A DNA stretch of 64,000 nt from Priestia megaterium (GCF_009497655.1 NZ_CP023317.1:1889501-1953500); one strand, 5' to 3'; positions 1-9,315 are shown, counted from the stretch's first letter. Program-made: numbers and translations. The notes: a model not told the origin generated them from the sequence alone.

Positions 1-1356
1 GCACAAGTTCATGAACTCGTAACGGAGCGAAAAGAGTTCCAGCCGCCTTTATTATTTAACTTATCATCACTTCAAGCAACGGCGAATAAAGCGTTTAAGT
101 TTTCACCTAAAAAGACGCTTGATGTGCTGCAAGGGCTGTACCAGAAAGGAATTGTTTCTTATCCACGATCAGACTCAAACTACGTAACAGAAGGCGAAGC
201 GGAAACGTTTCCTGAGATTTTAGAAAAGCTGAGTACTTTTTCTGAATATGAGCATTTATTTCCGCTTCCTTACCCTTCAATTTTAGGAAATAAACGCTAC
301 GTAAATGCAAAAAAAGTGAGCGATCACTATGCGATCATTCCAACGGAACAAGTGAAGGACCCTAGCAAACTATCAGGAGACGAACAGAAAATTTATGACT
401 TAGTCGTAAGACGGTTAATTGCGGCACACTACGAAAAAGCGATTTTCGACTACACAACGATTACGACACTTGTGGCAAAGCGAGCAGCTTTTATTTCAAA
501 AGGAAAGCAGCAAATTCAAGAAGGCTGGCGCAAGGTAATTTTTCAAAATGAGAAAGACGACGATGTCATTCTTCCGAATGTTCAAGAAGGCGAAGAAGGT
601 AAAGTTATTAAGGTAGACGTAAAAGAAGGCAAAACACAGCCTCCAAAACGCTACACCGAAGGTCAGTTGATTACATTGATGAAGACAGCAGGTAAGCATT
701 TAGATAATGATGAGCTGGAGAAAATTTTAGCAAAATCAGAAGGGTTAGGGACGGAAGCTACGCGCGCTGGAATCATTACAATGCTTAAAGATCGTAAATA
801 TATTGATGTGAAAAAAAACCAAGTGTTTGCGACTGATAAAGGAAAGGTATTGATTGACGCGATTGGAGATAAAATTTTAGCTTCACCAGAAATGACGGCT
901 AAGTGGGAGCAGCGTCTAGCTGAAATTGGAGAAGGAGCAGCATCGGCCGCTACTTTTATGGAACAAACAAAGAAACTTTCAGCTAAAATTATCGAAGACG
1001 CTGTCGAAGCAGAAAGTAAGTGGAATTTCAGCGGATACGACACTGAATCCATTCAGCGAAAAGGCAAGGGAAAAGGTAAAAGTTTTTCTTCTAAATCGTT
1101 TGGTCCATGTAAGCTTTGCGACGGAAAAGTAGTCGATAAAGGTTCATTTTACGGATGCTCAAACTATGCAAAAACAAAATGCACGTTTACCGTATCAAAA
1201 AAGATTTTAGGTAAAACAGTTACTCAAGCTAATTTAAAAAAGCTGTTAAGCGAAGGACAGACAGATTTGATTGAAGGTTTTAAAAAAGGCGACAAGACTT
1301 TTAACGCTAAGTTAGAATGGAAAGAAAACAAAGTGCAGTTTTTATTTGAAAAGTAG
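1..1356 (+). CDS. topB: DNA topoisomerase III, C-terminal part (5' end outside window)
   Basis: Type IA topoisomerase that relaxes and decatenates DNA by cutting one strand through a tyrosine. The frame is open from base 1, so the gene is cut by the window edge and about 451 residues remain. The motif SYPRSDSNYV (tyrosine codon at 160-162) matches the active-site tyrosine region of TopB. A C-terminal zinc-ribbon-like segment (CKLC near 1108, then GCSNYAKTKC) follows, as in Bacillus TopB. Internal ATG codons such as the one at 124 are not starts. The family and C-terminus are clear; the missing N-terminal Toprim domain cannot be assessed. Confidence 0.93.
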   Translation, partial: AQVHELVTERKEFQPPLLFNLSSLQATANKAFKFSPKKTLDVLQGLYQKGIVSYPRSDSNYVTEGEAETFPEILEKLSTFSEYEHLFPLPYPSILGNKRYVNAKKVSDHYAIIPTEQVKDPSKLSGDEQKIYDLVVRRLIAAHYEKAIFDYTTITTLVAKRAAFISKGKQQIQEGWRKVIFQNEKDDDVILPNVQEGEEGKVIKVDVKEGKTQPPKRYTEGQLITLMKTAGKHLDNDELEKILAKSEGLGTEATRAGIITMLKDRKYIDVKKNQVFATDKGKVLIDAIGDKILASPEMTAKWEQRLAEIGEGAASAATFMEQTKKLSAKIIEDAVEAESKWNFSGYDTESIQRKGKGKGKSFSSKSFGPCKLCDGKVVDKGSFYGCSNYAKTKCTFTVSKKILGKTVTQANLKKLLSEGQTDLIEGFKKGDKTFNAKLEWKENKVQFLFEK

Positions 1357-1362
1357 AGGGAT

Positions 1363-1400
1363 AAAAAGCGCTTGCTAAAGATAAAGAGCAGGCGCTTTTT
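1363..1400 (+). terminator. Rho-independent terminator of topB
   Basis: Stem AAAAAGCGCTTGC pairs with GCAGGCGCTTTTT, followed by T residues, seven bases after the topB stop. Confidence 0.8.
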
Positions 1401-1473
1401 GTATGTAAAAACAGGAGTTTTCCAGCCTTTCTAGAATTTCCTACATAGCTTATTTATGTAAAGGATGAGATTA

Positions 1474-1872
1474 ATGAAACGAACGAGTAAAGGGATGATT
1501 CCGTTTTGGGATTATATTGGCATTGAAGAAACGCTGCTTGAAAAAGGATATGCAGAGTTGAAAATTACGATTCAACCGCAGCTTCTGCAAGGAAGAGGAA
1601 CGGTTCATGGAGGCGTTATTGCCACGCTTATCGACGCGGCTGTTGGTTCGGCTGTACGTTCTTCTCTTTCTGAGGAGGAAAGTGCCAGTACAGTTGAGTT
1701 AAAAGTAAATTACACAAGGCCGGGTATAGGCGAATATTTAGTTGCAAAGTCTACATTGTCTCACCGCGGCAAAACGCTTGCTGTTGGAGAAGTGAAAATT
1801 GAAGACAGCAGCGGCAAGCTTGTTGCGCTTGGCAGTGCAACATATATGATTTTTTCAGCAAAAAAAGCTTAG
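1474..1872 (+). CDS. PaaI-type hotdog-fold thioesterase
   Basis: About 132 residues, the usual length of a single hotdog domain. The segment VHGGVIATLIDAAVGSAV matches the HGG...TLxD motif of PaaI/YbgC-like acyl-CoA thioesterases, in which the aspartate takes part in catalysis. These enzymes hydrolyse acyl-CoA or aryl-CoA thioesters in the cytoplasm; the substrate cannot be read from sequence. ATG 1474 is preferred over in-frame ATG 1465 because the AAGGATGAG ribosome site at 1461-1468 overlaps the earlier ATG and sits at proper distance from the later one. The stop codon lies inside a terminator stem shared with the convergent NUDIX gene. Confidence 0.85.
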   Translation: MKRTSKGMIPFWDYIGIEETLLEKGYAELKITIQPQLLQGRGTVHGGVIATLIDAAVGSAVRSSLSEEESASTVELKVNYTRPGIGEYLVAKSTLSHRGKTLAVGEVKIEDSSGKLVALGSATYMIFSAKKA

Positions 1873-1887
1873 GATTCTAAGCTTTTT
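1862..1887. terminator. Bidirectional terminator carrying both stop codons
   Basis: Perfect 11-bp inverted repeat (AAAAAGCTTAG / CTAAGCTTTTT) with a GATT loop and A/T tracts on both sides. The TAG of the thioesterase gene ends the left arm, and the TAG of the convergent NUDIX gene is the first triplet of the right arm. Confidence 0.88.
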
Positions 1888-2506
1888 CTGCTGAATTCAG
1901 CTGCTGACTAATACATGCAATAATTGTTTTATAGTAAGCTTTGGGATGGGGAGCAAATTCACTTTTATGTGCTGTACGGTGAATTGGCTCTTTTTCATTT
2001 GTTATCCCTTCAATGATCAGTTCTGTTTGATTTCCAAGCCACAGTTCGCAAAAGTTAGAAAAAGGCGCTTTTACAAGTCCTGATACTTCTTCTTGCTGCA
2101 ACGTAAACGCACTAAGAGGGTGAGAGCTGTAGTATAAAAATACATGTGCAAATTCTTTATCAACATAGTGCGGCTGAGATACTTCGTATTTAAAGACATC
2201 TAAAGGAAGCAATTCATCAAATGAAATGTTGACGCCGAGCTCTTCGTGAATTTCTCTTACACCGTCCTCAGCGGTTTCTGTATGAAGCAAATGTCCGGCA
2301 GCTGTGATATCGAGTGCACCGGGGTAATCTTGCTTTTGCTCGCTGCGAATTTGGAAATAAATATAGTCTATATCATTTTCGCGGCTGACAAACCAGCAGT
2401 GAAACGCTTCGTGCCAATAGCCTTTTTCGTGAACTTCTTTGCGAGACGCTGTTCCTATGCGCTGCTGTTGGTTGTTAAATATGGTTAACACTTCATCGTT
2501 CATCAT
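1877..2506 (-). CDS. NUDIX hydrolase, isopentenyl-diphosphate-isomerase-like subgroup
   Basis: A 209-residue protein with a complete Nudix box (glycine of AAGHLL, then REIHEELG), which binds the metal that activates water for pyrophosphate cleavage. The N-terminal part (FNNQQQRIGTASRKEVHEKG and YWHEAFHCWF) resembles NUDIX proteins often annotated as IDI-like or YfcD-like. The exact substrate is unknown. Start ATG 2506 has a GGGGGAC ribosome site six bases upstream. The longer open frame to 2611 lacks such a site. The gene is convergent with the thioesterase and divergent from the DUF421 gene. Confidence 0.82.
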   Translation of the reverse strand: MMNDEVLTIFNNQQQRIGTASRKEVHEKGYWHEAFHCWFVSRENDIDYIYFQIRSEQKQDYPGALDITAAGHLLHTETAEDGVREIHEELGVNISFDELLPLDVFKYEVSQPHYVDKEFAHVFLYYSSHPLSAFTLQQEEVSGLVKAPFSNFCELWLGNQTELIIEGITNEKEPIHRTAHKSEFAPHPKAYYKTIIACISQQLNSAEKA

Positions 2507-2651
2507 AAGTCCCCCAATTTGTTTCCTACTTCTTTCTACTCTAACCTGCCGTGAAAGGTATGTAAATAATGGAAGATGAAAATCTGCTTTGATACATACA
2601 AATATGCACAAAATAAAAGATACATCAATTTTAGTAAAGAAGGTGCATGCG

Positions 2652-3332
2652 TTGAATCATTGGATGGAAGTAGTACTTCGTTCGGTGCTGATTTTACTTG
2701 GCTTGTTTTTTATTACAAAGCTGTTAGGAAAAAAACAGTTATCCAAACTTTCTTTTTTTGAATATATCGTTGGCATTACGATTGGAGATATTGCGGGAAC
2801 CATTTCAATGGACGTAGATTTACAGGCAAGTCATGGGGTAGTCGCGATTTTAGTGTGGGCATCGTTTCTTATTTTTGTCTCAAACGTATCGTTAAAAAGT
2901 ATTAGCTTTCGAAAGGCGGTGGAAGGGACGACGACGATCCTCATTAAAGAAGGAAAAATTCTTGAGGAAAATGTAAAAAAAGAAAAATATACCGTAGATG
3001 AGCTCATGGAACAGCTTCGGAAAAAAGACATCTTTTATGTGGAAGACGTAGCTTTTGCCATGCTCGAAACAAACGGCGAATTAAGCGTGCTGTTAAAAAA
3101 AGAAAAGCAGAACGTTACGCGTGAAGATTTAGTACTGAAAGAAGAACATACAAGATTACCTCAAACGATTATCATGGATGGAAATATAATGAAAGAAGCG
3201 GTTCATGAGCTGGGGTATAGCGTAGCGTGGGTTAAAGAACAGCTCAAAGAGAAAGGTGCTGCAGTCGACAAAGTATTTTTAGGGCAAGCAGACTCAGCGG
3301 GTCATCTCTATCTTGATTATTATGAAGACTGA
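2652..3332 (+). CDS. DUF421 (YetF/YrbG-type) membrane protein
   Basis: About 226 residues: two or three N-terminal membrane segments (VLILLGLFFITKLLG, YIVGITIGDIAGTI, VVAILVWASFLIFV) and a cytoplasmic C-terminal half with a VDELMEQLRKKDI helix region, the architecture of the YetF family of spore formers. Several family members are sporulation- or germination-associated in Bacillus; function here is not established. TTG at 2652 is chosen because AAGAAGGTG lies just upstream; the in-frame TTG at 2589 has no ribosome site. The stop codon TGA is part of the terminal repeat of the following repeat element. Confidence 0.8.
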   Translation: MNHWMEVVLRSVLILLGLFFITKLLGKKQLSKLSFFEYIVGITIGDIAGTISMDVDLQASHGVVAILVWASFLIFVSNVSLKSISFRKAVEGTTTILIKEGKILEENVKKEKYTVDELMEQLRKKDIFYVEDVAFAMLETNGELSVLLKKEKQNVTREDLVLKEEHTRLPQTIIMDGNIMKEAVHELGYSVAWVKEQLKEKGAAVDKVFLGQADSAGHLYLDYYED

Positions 3333-3656
3333 GGCTAGGACAAACGTATTTTAGCCCAAGTGAAAAACGAACCACTAATCAACATGTTGATTAGTGGTTC
3401 GTTTTTTTGTGATGGTACATATCGTTTTATCTGTTTCGTTCCCTCTAGCAGTTGATTGGAGGGCAAGGTGAAGACTCCTGCGGAAAAAGCGGATCAGGTG
3501 AGACCCCGCAGGAGCGCAAGCGACGAGGAGGCTCAGCGGCCGCCCGCGGAAAGCGAAGCCTTGCACGGAAATCAACTTCGGTGTCACAAGCAGTCCAGCT
3601 CATGTATCTCATTTGTTCGCCTTTAGGCTGAATTCATTTCGTTATGTCTCAGCCTC
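3331..3656. repeat. MITE-like dispersed element, copy 1 (326 bp)
   Basis: Ends are near-perfect inverted repeats (GAGGCTAGGAC at 3331, GTCTCAGCCTC at 3646). The element fills the whole gap between two convergent genes, and both stop codons (TGA 3330-3332 and the reverse TGA 3655-3657) overlap its tips. Internal blocks recur in the copy at 22581-22890: TCTAGCAGTTGATTGG, GGAGCGCAAGCGACGAGGA and GAAATCAAC-N-GTGTCA. It contains no coding region. It holds a terminator hairpin near its left end. Confidence 0.75.
3363..3408. terminator. Terminator hairpin within repeat copy 1
   Basis: Near-perfect palindrome AAAAACGAACCACTAATCAA / TTGATTAGTGGTTCG followed by seven T. It sits 30 bases after the DUF421 stop and likely ends that transcript. 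Confidence 0.85.
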
Positions 3657-5172
3657 AGCGGGGATCTACTTCTCGTCCAGATTTTATGTCGATGACTTTA
3701 AGGCTGTCTTTTGGTGCTTTAATATCTTTACTTGCAGGCGCTACTTTTTTATTTTCTACCCAGTCTACTAACAAATCAAAAGATTGATGAGCATATGGGA
3801 GCAGGGGCTGAAGCTCTTGATTTGGATCCGTTTGTTTATTCCACACTAAGCTATCAACGTGATTTCCGTTTTTCACAGTATAAAGGCGATGAAGATTTGC
3901 CTTGCCAGCTTTTTTAACGAGTTTTTCATAGCCTTCGGCGTGAATAGACGGGAAGATAAGTGAATCGAGAGAGCCAGTCATACTGATAAGAGGCACATCG
4001 ATATCGCCCGTATTTTCTACTTTTGCTACATTTTCTTTTACGCTTTTTGGACGGGTTTGATAGCGATAATTTTCAAAGATATAGTCCCATGAACGGTCGC
4101 GCAGGCCTGATGAAGTAAAGTTTAAATAGTTGTGCCAGTTTGTTCTTCCTGGAGCTGTCGGATCAAAATGGTCACGGTAAATGTTTAAAGTAACCGCCCA
4201 GTACACTTGATCATGGTAATTCCACAGTTTTTCTGATCCTTTGGGAAGGCCGGCTTTATACATTTGTTTAATAGCTTTTTTCTGCTCTTTTCCCGTTCCG
4301 TACAGCGCTTCTTCCGCGTTGTTTACAACCGGTGTTAGTGAGCTGATTAAATTTGGCGCTTTTGCACTCCACAATACGCCTTCCCAATCGACGCCTCCAT
4401 CAAATAAACGAGGCTCTTTGGTTTGTTTTGGATCGTCGTGTTCAAGTGCGTATCTGACAACGTATCCGCCGTTTGAAATGCCAATTGCATACGTGGGTAC
4501 TTTATGATCGTTTCGAATCAAATCGCTTGCAGGGTTTTTTCGATTAGCCGGATTGATTAGTTTGTCTGAGTAATGAGTAGTCAAGTATTGCTGAGCTGCT
4601 TTTGTCATTTGACGATAGCGCATATTCCATTCTGCTACGCTGTCGTCATCGTTAGCAAGCGCATTTTTTACTTTAGCAAAAGGATCGGTAGGGTCACTTT
4701 CTCCTTGCGTTCCTTTATCAATCGCGGCAAACGCATAGCCTTTTTTAAGAACGTAATCGCTGAATAATAAATCGGTGGACGTTTCGTTGCGCGTAGCAGG
4801 AATGCCGGCTACCACAAGTTTTCCATTCCAGTTATCAGGAACCCGGATGACGAACTGAGCGTCTTCAAAAATTCCATTTACTTGCGTTCCTTTAACCGCA
4901 GCGGGCTGATTGATTCGATACCAGCCTGATTCATCTTCAGCTTTTCCCCAGTTATAAGGAGTAAGCCCGATGTTTCCATAGAGCGTAGCCAGCTGATATT
5001 GAGCGGGGTTTTTAGTCGTCAGCCAATTCCCGTTCGCTCCGTCAAAATAGGTTTCTGCTGATTGATCAGCATTTGGAATGACATCTGTTTTGTTAGCAGC
5101 TTCAGCAAGAGATCCTGAAGCGGAAAAACAAAGAGCAGCAGAAAAAGTAAGCGCTATCATTTTTCGTTTCAC
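3655..5172 (-). CDS. Secreted alpha/beta hydrolase (esterase-like)
   Basis: A 505-residue protein with a Sec signal peptide ([10 protein letters not shown] then a hydrophobic core ending near SLAEAANK). GISNGG (Ser233) is a nucleophile elbow; Asp403 in GSLDSLIFP and His438 in NGNHVDS complete a plausible triad. The layout resembles large secreted esterases annotated as hydroxybutyrate-oligomer hydrolases or tannase-like enzymes, but the substrate cannot be assigned. RBS GAGGAGGAAG lies just upstream of ATG 5172. It appears monocistronic, divergent from the AEC transporter. Its stop codon is contributed by the tip of the adjacent repeat element. Confidence 0.8.
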   Translation of the reverse strand: MKRKMIALTFSAALCFSASGSLAEAANKTDVIPNADQSAETYFDGANGNWLTTKNPAQYQLATLYGNIGLTPYNWGKAEDESGWYRINQPAAVKGTQVNGIFEDAQFVIRVPDNWNGKLVVAGIPATRNETSTDLLFSDYVLKKGYAFAAIDKGTQGESDPTDPFAKVKNALANDDDSVAEWNMRYRQMTKAAQQYLTTHYSDKLINPANRKNPASDLIRNDHKVPTYAIGISNGGYVVRYALEHDDPKQTKEPRLFDGGVDWEGVLWSAKAPNLISSLTPVVNNAEEALYGTGKEQKKAIKQMYKAGLPKGSEKLWNYHDQVYWAVTLNIYRDHFDPTAPGRTNWHNYLNFTSSGLRDRSWDYIFENYRYQTRPKSVKENVAKVENTGDIDVPLISMTGSLDSLIFPSIHAEGYEKLVKKAGKANLHRLYTVKNGNHVDSLVWNKQTDPNQELQPLLPYAHQSFDLLVDWVENKKVAPASKDIKAPKDSLKVIDIKSGREVDPR

Positions 5173-5349
5173 GTTTCTTCCTCCTCATGAAAATACTCAT
5201 ACCTTTTAAGTAAATTCCATAAAAAAGAAAAATGTCCTGTTTTAAAATCAATTTAGAAAAAAGTTTTTGCGTTTGTTTCTAAGCTGTTTTTGTCTGACAA
5301 ATAGGTAAACTGCATCCAATTCTCTAGTTTCTTTTTAGGCTGCTTATAT

Positions 5350-5355
5350 TATAAT
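5350..5355 (+). promoter_or_regulatory. Possible -10 element upstream of the AEC transporter
   Basis: A perfect TATAAT lies 74 bases before the start codon in an AT-rich divergent intergenic region. The -35 region is weak (TTTCTT-like), so this is tentative. Confidence 0.4.
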
Positions 5356-5428
5356 GAAACAAGGATTAAAAAAGACAGGGTAAAACAATCGATTAAATAA
5401 GTATAAAAGAAGGTAAGGGAGTAGGTCT

Positions 5429-6340
5429 ATGAGTAGCTTTAACAGTCAGTTTTTGTATTCCATTACAATTATTCTATTAGGATACATACTAAAACGAACA
5501 AACCTCCTTCAGCAAAAAGACGGGGAAGCTTTAGCAAGAATTATTTTTAATATTACAATGCCTTGCTTGATTATTGTTACATTCAGCAGTATTAAAATTG
5601 ATGGATCGCTTATTTTACTATTAGTTATTGGGATTGTCTATGGCTTGCTGTTAGCTGCAGTCGGAATTTTTGTTTTTCGAAAAGATGAGCGAAAGGTGAA
5701 AGGCATGCTGACGATGATGATTCCAGGGTTTAATATTGGAATGTTTGCCTATCCGTTAGTAGAAGGCATTTGGGGAAAAGAAGGGCTTAAATACTTTGGT
5801 ATGTTTGATGTCGGAAATGCTTTTGTTATTTTTGTTTTATGCTACGTAATTGGCAGCTACTACTCAGGGGATGATATTGACATTGAATTTAAAAAGATTT
5901 TATACAAAGTATTAAAATCGATGCCGCTTCTGACCTATGTAATCATTTGTCTTCTTGCGATTATAGGCCTTCATTTACCAGCATATGTATTAGACGTCTC
6001 AGGTATTATCTCTAAAGCGAATATGCCGCTTTCTCTTTTGCTTTTAGGCGTATATTTAAATTTTTCGTTCCAAAAAAGCTACTTAAAAAAAATTATCATG
6101 TTTTTAAGCATTCGCTACGTGATCGGACTTGGCGTAGGAATTGCGCTGTTTTTCTTGCTTCCATTTGAAGATATGTTCCGGTATACAATTTTAGTTTGTT
6201 TCATTCTACCCGTAGCGGGATCCGTTTTACCTTACGCAGTAGAATTCAAATACGATCAGAAATTTGTCGGGACCGTTTCAAATATGACCATTTTGCTTAG
6301 CTTTTTGCTGCTGTGGGGAATGACAAATATTTTAATGTGA
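5429..6340 (+). CDS. AEC family permease (auxin efflux carrier/malate permease type)
   Basis: A 303-residue integral membrane protein with about ten hydrophobic segments in two halves (ITIILLGYILKRTNL, LILLLVIGIVYGLLLAAVGI, then LLTYVIICLLAIIGLHLPAY onward). It shows the family signatures NITMPCLIIVTF and PGFNIGMFAYPLVEG. Bacillus members include MleP/YwkB/YfdV-like organic acid exporters. Substrate is unknown. RBS AAGGGAG is nine bases before ATG 5429. It is followed directly by a terminator, so it is transcribed alone. Confidence 0.85.
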   Translation: MSSFNSQFLYSITIILLGYILKRTNLLQQKDGEALARIIFNITMPCLIIVTFSSIKIDGSLILLLVIGIVYGLLLAAVGIFVFRKDERKVKGMLTMMIPGFNIGMFAYPLVEGIWGKEGLKYFGMFDVGNAFVIFVLCYVIGSYYSGDDIDIEFKKILYKVLKSMPLLTYVIICLLAIIGLHLPAYVLDVSGIISKANMPLSLLLLGVYLNFSFQKSYLKKIIMFLSIRYVIGLGVGIALFFLLPFEDMFRYTILVCFILPVAGSVLPYAVEFKYDQKFVGTVSNMTILLSFLLLWGMTNILM

Positions 6341-6345
6341 ATAAC

Positions 6346-6376
6346 AAAGGACGCTCGCACTTGTGAGCGTCCTTTT
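6346..6376 (+). terminator. Terminator after the AEC permease
   Basis: AAAGGACGCTCGCA / TGAGCGTCCTTTTT hairpin six bases after the stop codon. Confidence 0.85.
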
Positions 6377-6465
6377 TGATGAAAAAAGGATATTCCCAAA
6401 TAAACAGAGGTAAGCTAGGAGAAGAGAAAATCCATCATACATACAACCTGACGGGAGGAAAAAAA

Positions 6466-7965
6466 GTGGAGTCCTTAACTTTTGTTTTATTTGGCGCAAC
6501 GGGTGATTTAGCAAAAAGAAAAATCTTTCCTGCTCTTTATAATTTATTTACAGACAAAAAGCTCCCTGATGCTATTTCTATTATTGGATCAGGGTACGAG
6601 CAGCTATCTCATGAGGATTTTAAAGAGCGTGTAAAGCAATCTATAAACGATTTTTCGAGACGGAAAATGGAAAGTAACGAGGAAGATTTTTTGTCGCTGT
6701 TTCATTACCAAGCAGTAGACGCAAGCAAAACAGAAGATTACAAACAGCTGCTAAATCTTGTGAATGAGCAAGAAACAACTCATAGAAGTAAAGGAAATCG
6801 TTTGTTTTATTTGTCCGTAGCACCAGAATACTTCGATGTAATTGCGCTGCATATAAAAAAAAGCGGCTTAGACCAAACGAGCGGCTGGAAGCGTCTTATG
6901 ATTGAAAAGCCATTTGGACATGATCTTGCTTCAGCAAGAAAGCTTAATGAAAAGCTAAGCAGTACGTTTAAAGAAGAAGAAATTTATCGAATTGATCATT
7001 ATTTAGGTAAACCGATGGTACAAAATTTAGAAGCGCTTGAATTTACGAACCCTGTACTGCAATCATTGTGGAATAACAAACACATTGCGAATGTCCAAAT
7101 TACAGCAAGTGAAACAGTCGGTGTTGAAAATCGTGCAGGGTATTATGATCATACGGGAGCCATACGCGACATGATTCAAAATCATATGCTGCAGGTTCTC
7201 ATGATGACAGCCATGCATCTTCCAAAACGAATTTGCTCAGAAAACATTTTAGAAGAAAAGCAAAAAGTAATGGAGTCACTGAGGAAAATTCCAGCACAAG
7301 AAGTAGCTCGCGATGTTGTACGAGGACAATACGGAAGCGGAGAAATTGATCACAAATCTGTTAAAGGATACAAAGAAGAGCCCGGCGTAGAAGCAAACTC
7401 TAAAAATGACACGTTTGTAGCCGCTCGCTTATGGATTGATAATCCATTTTGGAAAGGTGTTCCTTTTTATATTCGAACGGGTAAACGAATGAAAGAAAAA
7501 TCAACTCGTATCGTCATTGAATTTAAAGATTCGTTAAAAGGTCTGTATGAAACTCCTTATGATAAAGTAGCGCCAAACTTATTTATTATTGAAATTAGCC
7601 CAAGCGAAAACGTCGCTTTGCAGCTTAATAGCAAAAATCCATTAAAAAATGGCGTTATTGAGCCGGTTCGTATTACGTTTTCAAGAGAAGAAGAAAGTGT
7701 GCCGGAGGCATATGAACGAATTATTTACGACGCATTAATCGGCGACTCCACATTTTTTGCCCATTGGAAAGAAGTAGAGCTATCTTGGCAGTGGGTACAG
7801 CCAGTATTAGATGCATTTGAAGCTGATATGCTGCCGCTTTATGAATATCCATCTGGTTCACAAGGCCCTGAAGAAGCACAAAAATTAGTTGCACAGGAAG
7901 GCTTTAAATGGTGGCTCGATGACGATGAACATGGGGAAGCACCTGGAGTGTTTTTGCCGATTTGA
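6466..7965 (+). CDS. zwf: Glucose-6-phosphate 1-dehydrogenase
   Basis: Oxidises glucose 6-phosphate to 6-phosphogluconolactone with NADP, the entry step of the oxidative pentose phosphate pathway. The 499-residue length is standard. FGATGDLAKRK (near residues 9-19) is the nucleotide-binding loop, EKPFG (147-151) and RIDHYLGK (175-182) are the substrate and catalytic motifs. The GTG at 6466 is preferred: GGGAGG stands seven bases upstream and the protein then begins ESLTFVLFGATG. The longer frame from 6376 starts inside the previous gene's terminator. A terminator follows immediately, so the gene is monocistronic. Confidence 0.95.
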   Translation: MESLTFVLFGATGDLAKRKIFPALYNLFTDKKLPDAISIIGSGYEQLSHEDFKERVKQSINDFSRRKMESNEEDFLSLFHYQAVDASKTEDYKQLLNLVNEQETTHRSKGNRLFYLSVAPEYFDVIALHIKKSGLDQTSGWKRLMIEKPFGHDLASARKLNEKLSSTFKEEEIYRIDHYLGKPMVQNLEALEFTNPVLQSLWNNKHIANVQITASETVGVENRAGYYDHTGAIRDMIQNHMLQVLMMTAMHLPKRICSENILEEKQKVMESLRKIPAQEVARDVVRGQYGSGEIDHKSVKGYKEEPGVEANSKNDTFVAARLWIDNPFWKGVPFYIRTGKRMKEKSTRIVIEFKDSLKGLYETPYDKVAPNLFIIEISPSENVALQLNSKNPLKNGVIEPVRITFSREEESVPEAYERIIYDALIGDSTFFAHWKEVELSWQWVQPVLDAFEADMLPLYEYPSGSQGPEEAQKLVAQEGFKWWLDDDEHGEAPGVFLPI

Positions 7966-7995
7966 AAAAGACATCTCTTTGAGGGATGTCTTTTT
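7965..7995 (+). terminator. Terminator of zwf
   Basis: AAAAAGACATC / GATGTCTTTTT hairpin beginning at the stop codon. Confidence 0.88.
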
Positions 7996-8114
7996 CACGG
8001 TTTGTATATTCTGAATTTTCTTGAGATGATTATTTTCCCTGCGTATAATCAAAAGAGTATAATGCATGAAGTATTGTGTATAGATCTATATAAAAAGACG
8101 CAGGGGGACTTTTG

Positions 8115-9170
8115 ATGAAAACGTTAAAAATAGCGAATATACCAGGAGATGGAGTAGGGAAAGAAGTTGTTCCAGAGGCAGTTAGAGTTCTTCATACGAT
8201 TGCAGAGCTTCACGGGGGATTAAAATTTGAATTTACAGAATTTCCTTGGAGCTGTGATTATTATTTGAAGTACGGACAAATGATGCCGGAAGATGGGCTA
8301 CAGCAGCTTCAAGACTTTGACGGAATTTTTTTAGGAGCCGTAGGAAATTTAAATCTTGTGCCAGACCACGTGTCGTTATGGGGTCTGCTTATTAAGATTC
8401 GTCGAGAATTTCAGCAGGTAATTAATATTCGTCCGGCCAAGAGGCTAAAAGGCATCGCATCTCCACTAACGAACCCAAAAGACTTTGATTTAATTGTTGT
8501 TCGTGAAAATAGTGAAGGGGAATACAGTGAAGTAGGAGGCCGGATATATCAAGGAGAAGATCAAATTTCGATTCAAAATGCGGTTTTTTCTCGAAAAGGA
8601 ACAGAACGAGCGATGCGCTATGCTTTTGAATTAGCTTCTAAAAGAAAAGGCAAAGTTACAAGCGCCACGAAGTCAAACGGAATTGTTCATTCCATGCCGT
8701 TTTGGGACGAAGTGTTTCAAGATGTTGCAAAGAGTTATCCTCATATTGAAACAGATTCCCAGCACATCGATGCGCTGGCGGCTTTCTTCGTAACAAATCC
8801 AAGTCGTTTTGATGTCATTGTGGCAAGCAATTTATTTGGAGATATTTTAACAGATATTGGAGCTGCTATTATGGGGAGTATTGGCGTTGCTCCTGCTGCA
8901 AATATTAATGTGAACGGAAAATATCCTTCGATGTTTGAACCGGTGCACGGGTCTGCTCCTGATATTGTCGGAAAAGGAATTGCAAATCCAATCGGACAGA
9001 TTTGGACGGCTAAAATGATGTTGGATCATTTCGGTGAACAAGAATTAGGCAGTCATTTGTTAGAGGTTATTGAGCAAGTGACGGAATCGGGTATCATTAC
9101 ACCAGATGTTGGAGGCAGCGCAACTACTGGTGAAGTAACGGATCAAATTATTTCTCATTTAAAAAAGTGA
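8115..9170 (+). CDS. ycsA: Tartrate/D-malate-type dehydrogenase (YcsA-like)
   Basis: A 351-residue member of the isocitrate/isopropylmalate beta-decarboxylating dehydrogenase family. Visible motifs are IPGDGVGKEV near the N-terminus, the arginine cluster RREFQQVINIRPAKR, TKSNG, SNLFGDILTDIGA and FEPVHGSAPDIVGKG. The sequence WGLLIKIRREFQQVINIRP fits the tartrate dehydrogenase/D-malate dehydrogenase branch (B. subtilis YcsA, Pseudomonas TtuC) rather than LeuB or Icd. It uses NAD and Mn to oxidise and decarboxylate 2-hydroxy diacids. ATG 8115 follows GGGGGAC at good spacing; a TTG at 8112 is less likely. A short repeat-type terminator follows. Confidence 0.85.
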   Translation: MKTLKIANIPGDGVGKEVVPEAVRVLHTIAELHGGLKFEFTEFPWSCDYYLKYGQMMPEDGLQQLQDFDGIFLGAVGNLNLVPDHVSLWGLLIKIRREFQQVINIRPAKRLKGIASPLTNPKDFDLIVVRENSEGEYSEVGGRIYQGEDQISIQNAVFSRKGTERAMRYAFELASKRKGKVTSATKSNGIVHSMPFWDEVFQDVAKSYPHIETDSQHIDALAAFFVTNPSRFDVIVASNLFGDILTDIGAAIMGSIGVAPAANINVNGKYPSMFEPVHGSAPDIVGKGIANPIGQIWTAKMMLDHFGEQELGSHLLEVIEQVTESGIITPDVGGSATTGEVTDQIISHLKK

Positions 9171-9181
9171 CGCTTCTAAAA

Positions 9182-9245
9182 GAGGCTGGGATAAAAGTAA
9201 TGTAGTTGAAGGGAAATCCGAACGATTAATCGTTCGGATTTTTTC
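9182..9245 (+). repeat. Short dispersed terminator module, copy 1
   Basis: Begins GAGGCTGGGATAAAAGTAAT, then GTAGTTGAAGG, then the hairpin AATCCGAACGAT / ATCGTTCGGATT with a T tract (9214-9244). The same order of blocks recurs at 13302 and in the left end of the 22581 element. It starts 11 bases after the dehydrogenase stop and serves as its terminator. Confidence 0.8.
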
Positions 9246-9269
9246 ATTGTGATGGTGAATGTAGGTTTC

Positions 9270-9310
9270 ATTTATCGATTTGTTTCTATAGAAAAATGAA
9301 ATCGATAAAT
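9270..9310. promoter_or_regulatory. 12-bp inverted repeat upstream of the MFS promoter
   Basis: ATTTATCGATTT at 9270-9281 and AAATCGATAAAT at 9299-9310 are perfect inverted arms separated by 17 bases, ending six bases before the -35 box. The position suits an activator or looping repressor site. The regulator is unknown. Confidence 0.5.
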
Positions 9311-9315
9311 ACATG

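Noticed and set aside
663-1052. Minus-strand frame inside topB
   Set aside because: Antisense shadow of topB coding sequence.
3425-3655. Reverse-strand ORF of about 70 residues inside repeat copy 1
   Set aside because: It lies in the non-coding repeat, has no ribosome site and is not kept in copy 2.
4241-4507. Plus-strand frame inside the secreted hydrolase
   Set aside because: Antisense shadow; no ribosome site.
6376-6465. N-terminal extension of zwf
   Set aside because: It starts inside the previous gene's terminator; GTG 6466 has GGGAGG and matches the family start.
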